Below are positions 6,886 to 13,429 of a DNA stretch of 13,429 nt, piece by piece. The notes below the pieces were generated by a model. It ran no database searches. It saw nothing but the letters and a program-made list of their open reading frames with translations, and was not told the DNA's origin. The DNA is taken from the NCBI GenBank assembly GCA_027488265.1, contig JAIYCA010000229.1, positions 1 through 13,429 on the forward strand. The letters are read 5' to 3'. The translations under genes and the position numbers were made by a program. Source of the stretch: Planctomycetaceae bacterium. Its GTDB lineage: Bacteria; Planctomycetota; Phycisphaerae; Phycisphaerales; SM1A02. Numbering within the stretch: position 1 is the first letter of the stretch; every line of letters starts with the position of its first letter.

Positions 6886-6972
6886 ATGAAAAGAACGCGC
6901 CGGCGTGCACGAAGGCGTCGGCGCATTCCGGAGGGAGAAAGTCGGAGTGAGGGAAGTGCGACGATCGCCTAG
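6886..6972 (+). CDS. Possible 28-residue arginine-rich small ORF (very tentative)
   Basis: ATG 6886 is preceded by GGAAG with a spacing of about seven bases and opens 28 codons to TAG. The first half is very basic, starting MKRTRRRARRRRR; the second half is Ser/Glu/Gly-rich. An eight-codon ORF (ATG 6863) ends in an ATGA overlap with this start. I recognise no family. Arginine-rich reading is expected by chance in GC-rich noncoding DNA, so this is weak. Confidence 0.15.
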   Translation: MKRTRRRARRRRRIPEGESRSEGSATIA

Positions 6973-7010
6973 GCATCCACCACACGTTCGGGATGGGACG
7001 ATAACTTCAC
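6969..7010 (-). CDS. Possible 13-residue small ORF with strong Shine-Dalgarno (tentative)
   Basis: On the minus strand AGGAGG (7022-7017) stands six bases before GTG 7010, which opens a 13-codon frame (MKLSSHPERVVDA) ending in TAG. The ribosome-binding site is better than that of most real genes in the window. It could be a leader peptide for the minus-strand operon, but its stop is well over 200 bp from the next gene and no regulatory codon run is seen. Confidence 0.22.
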   Translation of the reverse strand: MKLSSHPERVVDA

Positions 7011-7155
7011 GGTTCCCCTCCTGCAATCGCGCCCTAAACAATTTCTTCGTAATTCTCGCCCCTTCGCTCGACGCTACCATCCGCCCCTCCTCGGGGAGCC
7101 GCACGGCACCTCGTTTGAATCGTTCCAACCTCCAACGTACCGCTTGAGATCCAGC

Positions 7156-7536
7156 ATGCCGACTCCCTCCGATTGCCGCGTTTCCGAAACCCACGAATGG
7201 TTCCGCATCGAAGGTTCGACCGTCACGGTCGGTATCACGCAGCACGCGGCGGACGCGTTGAACGACGTGACCTATGTCGCGATGAAGGCCGTTGGCACCA
7301 CAGTCGGCGCCGGCGCGTCGGTGGGCGAAGTGGAGAGCGTGAAGACCGCGAGCGAGATCTACACCGCTGCGGCGGGCAAGATCGTTGCGGTCAACGATGC
7401 GGTGGCCAAGGACCCTTCGCTTGTCAACAGCGATCCATACGGCAACGGTTGGTTGGTCAAGCTCGAGATCGCCGACCTCTCGGCAATCAACGCGCTTCCG
7501 AACGGTCCGGCGTACGACGCGAAGCACGCGCACTGA
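7156..7536 (+). CDS. gcvH: Glycine cleavage system H protein
   Basis: This 126-residue lipoyl carrier shuttles the aminomethyl group between the P, T and L proteins of the glycine cleavage complex. The lipoylation motif GEVESVKTASEIY places the modified lysine at residue 63, and LVNSDPYGNGWL (89-100) is the other family signature. The N-terminus CRVSETHEWFR also fits. Length is standard for the family. ATG 7156 is preferred to an in-frame TTG at 7144; the Shine-Dalgarno is weak. No gcvT or gcvP is adjacent, so the rest of the system must lie elsewhere. I see no recognisable glycine riboswitch upstream. Confidence 0.96.
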   Translation: MPTPSDCRVSETHEWFRIEGSTVTVGITQHAADALNDVTYVAMKAVGTTVGAGASVGEVESVKTASEIYTAAAGKIVAVNDAVAKDPSLVNSDPYGNGWLVKLEIADLSAINALPNGPAYDAKHAH

Positions 7537-7552
7537 TCAGCGGCTCGCCGAC

Positions 7553-7623
7553 GAAGCCGGAATCTCGGAAGCCGGAATCTCGAAAGCCGGAATCTCGAAA
7601 GCCGGAACCACGAAAGCCGGATT
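7553..7623. repeat. 15-bp tandem repeat GAAGCCGGAATCTCG, about 4.7 units
   Basis: Units start at 7553, 7568, 7583, 7598 and 7613. The first two are identical, the third differs at the first base (AAAGCC...), the fourth ends ACCACG, and the fifth is cut off by the ABC gene's ATG at 7624. GAAGCCG appears once more at 7627-7633 within that gene. The array fills almost the whole gcvH-ABC spacer and may vary in copy number. It is too short and has no spacers, so it is not CRISPR. Confidence 0.9.
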
Positions 7624-8394
7624 ATGGAAGCCGCACAGCCGAGCATTTCCTGTCGCGGTGTCACCAAGACCTACGACCTCGCCAAGCGCCGGGTCGAGGC
7701 GCTTCGTGGTGTCGACCTCGACATCGCGGGTGCTGGCTTTTTTGCGGTGATGGGAGCCTCGGGCAGCGGAAAGAGCACGTTGATGCATCTCGTCGCCGGG
7801 CTCGACCGTCCAACGTCTGGTGAGATCACGGTGGCGGGCGCACGCGTCGATCGCTTGAGCGAAGCGGAACTCACCCGCTATCGCCGCAAAACGATCGGGG
7901 TTGTGTTCCAACACTTCAACCTGCTGCCGTCGATGTCCGCGCTCGACAACGTAATGTTGCCAGCACTTCTTGATGGCGTCACACGACGAGATGCAGAACC
8001 GCGCGCGCGGGCGCTTCTCGAAGAACTTGGTGTCGGCGCACGCGGATCACACCGACCTGACGCACTCTCGGGCGGCGAACAACAGCGCGTTGCGATCGCG
8101 CGCGCTCTCTACTTCGCGCCGTCGGTGATTCTTGCGGATGAACCCACGGGGAATCTTGACAGCGCTGCCGCCGCTCGACTCTTTGAGTTGCTCTCGCGGC
8201 TTGCACGCGAGCGGAACACGCTGCTTCTCATGGTGACGCACGAACCTGAAGCTGCTGCGAATTGCGAACGTGTCATCGTTCTTCGCGACGGCCGCGTCGC
8301 AGGAAGTTTCGACACGTCGGATAGCGCAGGAAGGAGGCTCGATGCGGGCGCTCTGGCCATTCGCACGCAGGAGCTTGCTCGGTCGGCGGGGTAG
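7624..8394 (+). CDS. ABC transporter ATP-binding protein, LolD/MacB/YbbA-like
   Basis: This 256-residue ATPase subunit of a FtsX-type ABC system sits on the cytoplasmic face of the inner membrane. Walker A GASGSGKST is at 44-52, the Q-loop FQHFNLLP with Gln96, signature LSGGEQQRVAIARAL at 148-162, Walker B VILADEPTGNLD at 168-179 and the switch His206 in THEP. FNLLP and EPTGNLD are typical of the lipoprotein-release/macrolide-export/YbbA class. ATG 7624 directly follows the 15-bp repeat and lacks a good Shine-Dalgarno; MEAAQ may derive from a repeat unit. The last 17 codons overlap the permease gene in another frame. Substrate is not predictable. Confidence 0.92.
   Translation: MEAAQPSISCRGVTKTYDLAKRRVEALRGVDLDIAGAGFFAVMGASGSGKSTLMHLVAGLDRPTSGEITVAGARVDRLSEAELTRYRRKTIGVVFQHFNLLPSMSALDNVMLPALLDGVTRRDAEPRARALLEELGVGARGSHRPDALSGGEQQRVAIARALYFAPSVILADEPTGNLDSAAAARLFELLSRLARERNTLLLMVTHEPEAAANCERVIVLRDGRVAGSFDTSDSAGRRLDAGALAIRTQELARSAG
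8331..8337 (+). promoter_or_regulatory. Shine-Dalgarno AAGGAGG of the permease gene
   Basis: This strong site lies inside the 3' end of the ATPase gene, four bases before ATG 8342. It fixes the permease start and shows that the two subunits are made from one transcript with a 53-nt gene overlap. Confidence 0.8.
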
Positions 8395-10942
8395 AACCGC
8401 GCTGCTTGTTGCGGCCGTTGCGCTCGCGACGAGTCTCGTTGTTGCCGTGACGAGCGGCATGCGGACCGCGCAAGCGAGTCTCGAAGCGTCGATCGCTCGC
8501 GCGATGGGCGAAACCGATGCGCGCGTCGTCCATCGATACGCGGAGCCGTTTGATGCCGCGCTCCTCGACGAAGTTCGTTCATGGCCCGGCGTGCAACGCG
8601 CGGCCGGAAGGCTTCTCGCGTCCATCACGCTTGAACATCCGCGTGACGACTCGGAACAGCGTACGAACGGCGCGACGGCGCGCGCCCCCCGTGCCACCGT
8701 GCAAGCGCGCGGGATCATGCCGAACGAAGATGCGTTCTTTCGCGAGGTTGAAATCGAAGAAGGTCGCCGCGTCGAGCGCGCGGGTGAAGTCGTGCTAGAT
8801 CCGCAAACGGCGAAGTCACTCGACGCGAAGCCGGGGAATCGTCTGCGGATCGTTCGATTTGGAAAGCCGATCGAAGTTGAAGTTGTCGGGATCTACAAGC
8901 GCCCGATCCTTGGCGCGCTGCAGCGGCCGCTCGTTGAAATCGATCTCGCGACACTCGCCGAAGCCTCAAAACGCAGCGGGAAACTCACGGGCATTTCCAT
9001 TGCGCTTGCGGACGAAACCGCGACCGAAGCGTGGTGCGAGGAGCGCGCGAAACTGCTGCGCGATCCGATGCTGGTCGAACCCGCAGAACGCGTACGCACC
9101 GGACTCGACAAGCAAGTCGCCGCGAGCGAACTCTCGACACTCATCGCAACGATGATCGCGTTTCTTTCGTGTGCGGCGATCGTCGCGACGGGAATGACGA
9201 CGGCCGTACTCGAAGAGCTACGCGAGATGGGCGTCGCACGCGCGATTGGCGCCTCGCGCAAACAGTTGTTCGGCGCGCAAGTGCTGGTCGGCAGCGCGAT
9301 CGGCATCACGGGTGGCGTGCTCGGCGTGCCACTCGGTCTTGGCCTCGTTGCCATCCTCGCGTGGATCTACCGCGATTTTCTCAGCGCAGGAGTCGCTTTC
9401 GATCCACGTGGTGCGCTGCTCGCACTCATCGGCGCACTGAGCGCTGGGCTTCTTGGCGCGCTGTTCCCGGCGTTTCGCGCGGCGCGTATCTCACCACTCG
9501 AGGCACTCGCCATTCGCGCCCGCGAACCGAGCGCCCGTCCCATCGTGCTCGCGTCCATCGCGGCCGTTGGCGCGATTGGAATCTGGGCACTCGGGCTGTT
9601 GCCGCCTTCGCGCGACACGCGCTTTTGGCTCTACATCTTCGGAGGGCTCCCGCTTCTCCACATCGCTTGGTTTCTCCTCTCGATCCCCGTCACGCTCGGC
9701 GTTTCCGCGCTTTTGAGTCCCGTACTCGAGCGCGCGTTTGTGCTTCCGCGCGGCCTCCTCGGCGGAAGCATCGCGCGTATGCCGTGGCGACTCGGCTGCA
9801 CTGCTGGCGCACTGATGGTTGCGGTCTCGATTCTCGTTTCGACACGTTCGAACGGTGACGCGATCATTCGCGACTTGCGCGAACGCGTGCGATTCGCCGA
9901 TGGATTTGTCTTCTGCACGTCCGGTCTTTCGAAAGACGAACAAGCGCGAATCCGTGCATTGCCGAATGTGACCGACGCGCTGCCGGTTGGCTATCTGCCA
10001 CTGAAAATCGCGGGCGATCAGGTCTTCGGCGTCGAAGGGCTCGGGCCGACGAACGTTGTTTGTGTTGGATTTGAGCCGCGACCATTCCTCGAAATGAATC
10101 GCCTCGATTGGCTCGAGGGCTCGCCGGAAACTGCGATTCCGCGGCTCGAAAGTGGCGACGCGATTCTCGTCGCTCCAGAGTTCCTGATTGCACGCGGACT
10201 CGGTGTCGGTTCGAAACTGCGCTTGGGTTCAGGCGCAAACGAAGCAGAGTTTGAAATCGTCGGTGTTGTCACCGCCGCCGGACTCGACATCGCCACGCAA
10301 ACCTTCGGCATGCGCCAGATCTACATGGAGCAGGCCGTCAGTTGTGTCTTCATGGATTTTGCCGCGGTCGAGCGGCATTTCGACACGCGTGATGCCTACA
10401 TCATGCAATTGCGCCTCGCGCCCGGCCTCGATGATGCACAGGAAAAAGTGCTGTCCGACGCGGTGAGTGACGCCGTGCCAGGCGCGGTCTTCTCGAGCGG
10501 CCGCGCGATTCGTGGCTTTGTCGAAGAGATCGGCGGCACCGTGCTCGCCGTCACCTCAGCGGTCGCGCTCGCGGCACTGGCACTGGCCGCGATCGGCGTT
10601 GGAAGCGTGGTTGCTGCGGGAATTTCGGCGCGGACCCGCGAGTTCGGCATCTTGCGTGCCGTCGGCGGATCGACGCGCGTCCTCGTTGGATTGGTGCTTG
10701 GCGAAACGCTCGTCATGTCGGTCGCGGCGCTGCTTTCCGGTACCGCGCTCGGACTGACGCTTGCTTGGATGGGTGTCGCGCTCTACCGCGATTTTGCAGG
10801 ACTTCGCCTCGCGTGGATCGTCCCGTGGATGCCACTTCTGGTCGGAGGCGGCATTGTGGTTGTGGTCGCGCTACTGGCCGCCGCTCCCGCGATCGTTCGG
10901 CTTGCGCGAAAGCCAACACGCGAACTCGTCGCCGGCGCGTGA
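8342..10942 (+). CDS. ABC transporter permease with two FtsX domains (YbbP-like, about ten helices)
   Basis: This 866-residue inner-membrane protein pairs with the preceding ATPase. Helix 1 is at about 17-39, followed by a periplasmic domain of about 225 residues. The first FtsX core (helices near 264-286, 311-342, 356-378, with EMGVARAIGAS between them) comes next. Three further helices follow (about 400-419, 430-460, 482-501), then a second periplasmic domain to about 725. The second FtsX core has helices near 732-761, 780-815 and 826-848, with EFGILRAVGGS as coupling segment. This 1+3+3+3 plan fits the long YbbP type rather than four-helix MacB or LolC. Such systems transmit ATP-driven motion to the periplasm, often for lipid or lipoprotein handling; the substrate here is unknown. 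The start is set by AAGGAGG. Confidence 0.9.
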   Translation: MRALWPFARRSLLGRRGRTALLVAAVALATSLVVAVTSGMRTAQASLEASIARAMGETDARVVHRYAEPFDAALLDEVRSWPGVQRAAGRLLASITLEHPRDDSEQRTNGATARAPRATVQARGIMPNEDAFFREVEIEEGRRVERAGEVVLDPQTAKSLDAKPGNRLRIVRFGKPIEVEVVGIYKRPILGALQRPLVEIDLATLAEASKRSGKLTGISIALADETATEAWCEERAKLLRDPMLVEPAERVRTGLDKQVAASELSTLIATMIAFLSCAAIVATGMTTAVLEELREMGVARAIGASRKQLFGAQVLVGSAIGITGGVLGVPLGLGLVAILAWIYRDFLSAGVAFDPRGALLALIGALSAGLLGALFPAFRAARISPLEALAIRAREPSARPIVLASIAAVGAIGIWALGLLPPSRDTRFWLYIFGGLPLLHIAWFLLSIPVTLGVSALLSPVLERAFVLPRGLLGGSIARMPWRLGCTAGALMVAVSILVSTRSNGDAIIRDLRERVRFADGFVFCTSGLSKDEQARIRALPNVTDALPVGYLPLKIAGDQVFGVEGLGPTNVVCVGFEPRPFLEMNRLDWLEGSPETAIPRLESGDAILVAPEFLIARGLGVGSKLRLGSGANEAEFEIVGVVTAAGLDIATQTFGMRQIYMEQAVSCVFMDFAAVERHFDTRDAYIMQLRLAPGLDDAQEKVLSDAVSDAVPGAVFSSGRAIRGFVEEIGGTVLAVTSAVALAALALAAIGVGSVVAAGISARTREFGILRAVGGSTRVLVGLVLGETLVMSVAALLSGTALGLTLAWMGVALYRDFAGLRLAWIVPWMPLLVGGGIVVVVALLAAAPAIVRLARKPTRELVAGA

Positions 10943-10965
10943 AAGCGCGTAACCTCCCTACTTCT

Positions 10966-13122
<2,157 letters not shown>

Positions 13123-13143
13123 ACAGCTCCTCGGCGGAGAACC

Positions 13144-13429
13144 TCACGCGCCGATCTGGCCGTGCGGTCCGCGCAGGCGCAACGAAAAGGCGCGCCCTTG
13201 CAGAACGCGCCAGTCGTCAGACCCTGGATTCGGCTTGTCGGCATGCAGATTCGGCCAGTGCGACGTCGCAGAATTCGCGCACTCGACTTCCGTCGTGCTC
13301 AGCGCCGCATGCGCCGCCAAACCCTGGACTACGTCGGTTGGCTTTGATCCTGCGGCGACGACCGCAGACACCACCATCGTCACCGATTGCGTCGGAACCA
13401 CGGCGTCTGCTCGACCGTCAGCGGCCGAA
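13144..13429 (-). CDS. 3' end of an unidentified minus-strand gene
   Basis: An open frame enters from the right edge and runs 94 codons to TGA at 13146-13144, 21 bp from the convergent uvrB stop. Codon use is G/C-biased at third positions like its neighbours, and ending close to uvrB is what a real convergent gene would do. The visible part has an Ala/Val-rich stretch, then SHWPNLHADKPNPGSDDW and a basic end (RLRGPHGQIGA). There is no membrane helix and no motif I recognise. The product is unknown; the 5' end lies outside the window. Confidence 0.55.
   Translation of the reverse strand, partial: SAADGRADAVVPTQSVTMVVSAVVAAGSKPTDVVQGLAAHAALSTTEVECANSATSHWPNLHADKPNPGSDDWRVLQGRAFSLRLRGPHGQIGA

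Larger units (their letters stand above)
6549..7155. other. Divergent intergenic region between the TIM-barrel/cmk operon and gcvH
   Basis: About 600 bp (450 bp if the TIM-barrel protein starts at 6704) hold no confident gene. The plus strand is purine-rich from about 6805 to 6960. Several short stems are visible: GCGCG/CGCGC at 6858-6872, GCGCCG/CGGCGC at 6897-6924, and CCCC/GGGG near 7084-7096. An A+T-richer stretch at 7034-7056 could hold the gcvH promoter, but no hexamer pair near consensus stands out. Regulatory DNA for both directions, or a small RNA, is possible. Confidence 0.55.

Noticed and set aside
6620..6985. 121-codon minus-strand ORF in the divergent intergenic region
   Set aside because: The product is Ser/Arg/Pro-rich without pattern, its ATG/GTG starts have no ribosome site, and it overlaps the TIM-barrel N-terminus in another frame.
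6890..7022. Complete 5S or 23S rRNA gene
   Set aside because: Only two short strings match; the helices and flanks needed for 5S, and continuation into 23S, are absent.
6800..7155. Glycine riboswitch upstream of gcvH
   Set aside because: Glycine-cleavage genes often have one, but I could not find the conserved aptamer core or the paired tandem aptamer layout in this stretch. A covariance-model search would be decisive.
6742..7533. 263-codon minus-strand ORF covering gcvH
   Set aside because: Half of it is the complement of gcvH, which has clear family motifs; the rest has no recognisable features.
7553..7623. CRISPR array
   Set aside because: The repeats are 15 bp, directly adjacent with no spacers, and no cas gene is present; it is a minisatellite.
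10765..10965. N-terminal extension of the UvrB frame by 67 codons
   Set aside because: It overlaps the permease's last helix-coding region, and UvrB family members begin close to the GDQPQAI block. At most the nine codons from GTG 10939 are plausible.
13127..13139. Bidirectional terminator between uvrB and the convergent partial gene
   Set aside because: The stem CTCC/GGAG is only four base pairs with a five-base loop, and neither side has a T-tract.

Overview
The window is GC-rich bacterial chromosome, gene-dense, with strongly G/C-biased third codon positions, frequent GTG starts and 4-nt stop/start overlaps. Two exported NfeD/ClpP-like proteins, a lineage-styled TIM-barrel protein upstream of cmk-plsC, and the overall protein style point to a planctomycete, perhaps class Phycisphaerae. 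That assignment is an impression from protein style; no rRNA or other decisive marker is present. I see no integrase, transposase, CRISPR array or complete RNA gene.

Layout. Positions 1-6548 are all on the minus strand. In transcription order they are: a TIM-barrel (xylose-isomerase-like) protein (6548-5661), cytidylate kinase cmk (5660-4884), a PlsC-type acyltransferase (4887-4186), and a CCA tRNA nucleotidyltransferase/poly(A) polymerase (4189-2918). These four are back to back or overlap by 4 nt (TGA|GTG, GTGA, ATGA), so they form one translationally coupled housekeeping operon. After a 310-bp gap come two secreted paralogues of the NfeD-type ClpP-fold protease family (2607-1417 and 1305-1, the latter cut by the window edge).

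Positions 6549-7155 are a divergent intergenic region. It holds an extended -10 candidate, an 11-bp tandem repeat, a palindrome that also occurs (with a different centre) upstream of the paralogue pair, two tiny convergent ORFs, and short strings resembling rRNA. It has no confident gene.

The plus-strand half runs gcvH (7156-7536), a 15-bp tandem repeat, a LolD/MacB/YbbA-type ABC ATPase (7624-8394), a ten-helix double-FtsX permease overlapping it by 53 nt (8342-10942), and uvrB (10966-13122). The 3' end of an unidentified minus-strand gene (13144-13429) converges on uvrB.

How the genes relate. The four-gene block combines CTP/dCTP supply, phospholipid acylation and tRNA 3'-end maturation. 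The ABC pair should be an inner-membrane mechanotransmission (type VII-like) system acting on an envelope substrate. The most unusual content is the paralogue pair: the upstream copy B appears to have lost the nucleophilic serine and glycine motif, while copy A keeps a plausible Ser-Lys dyad. This suggests an active-protease/pseudoprotease pair in the periplasm.
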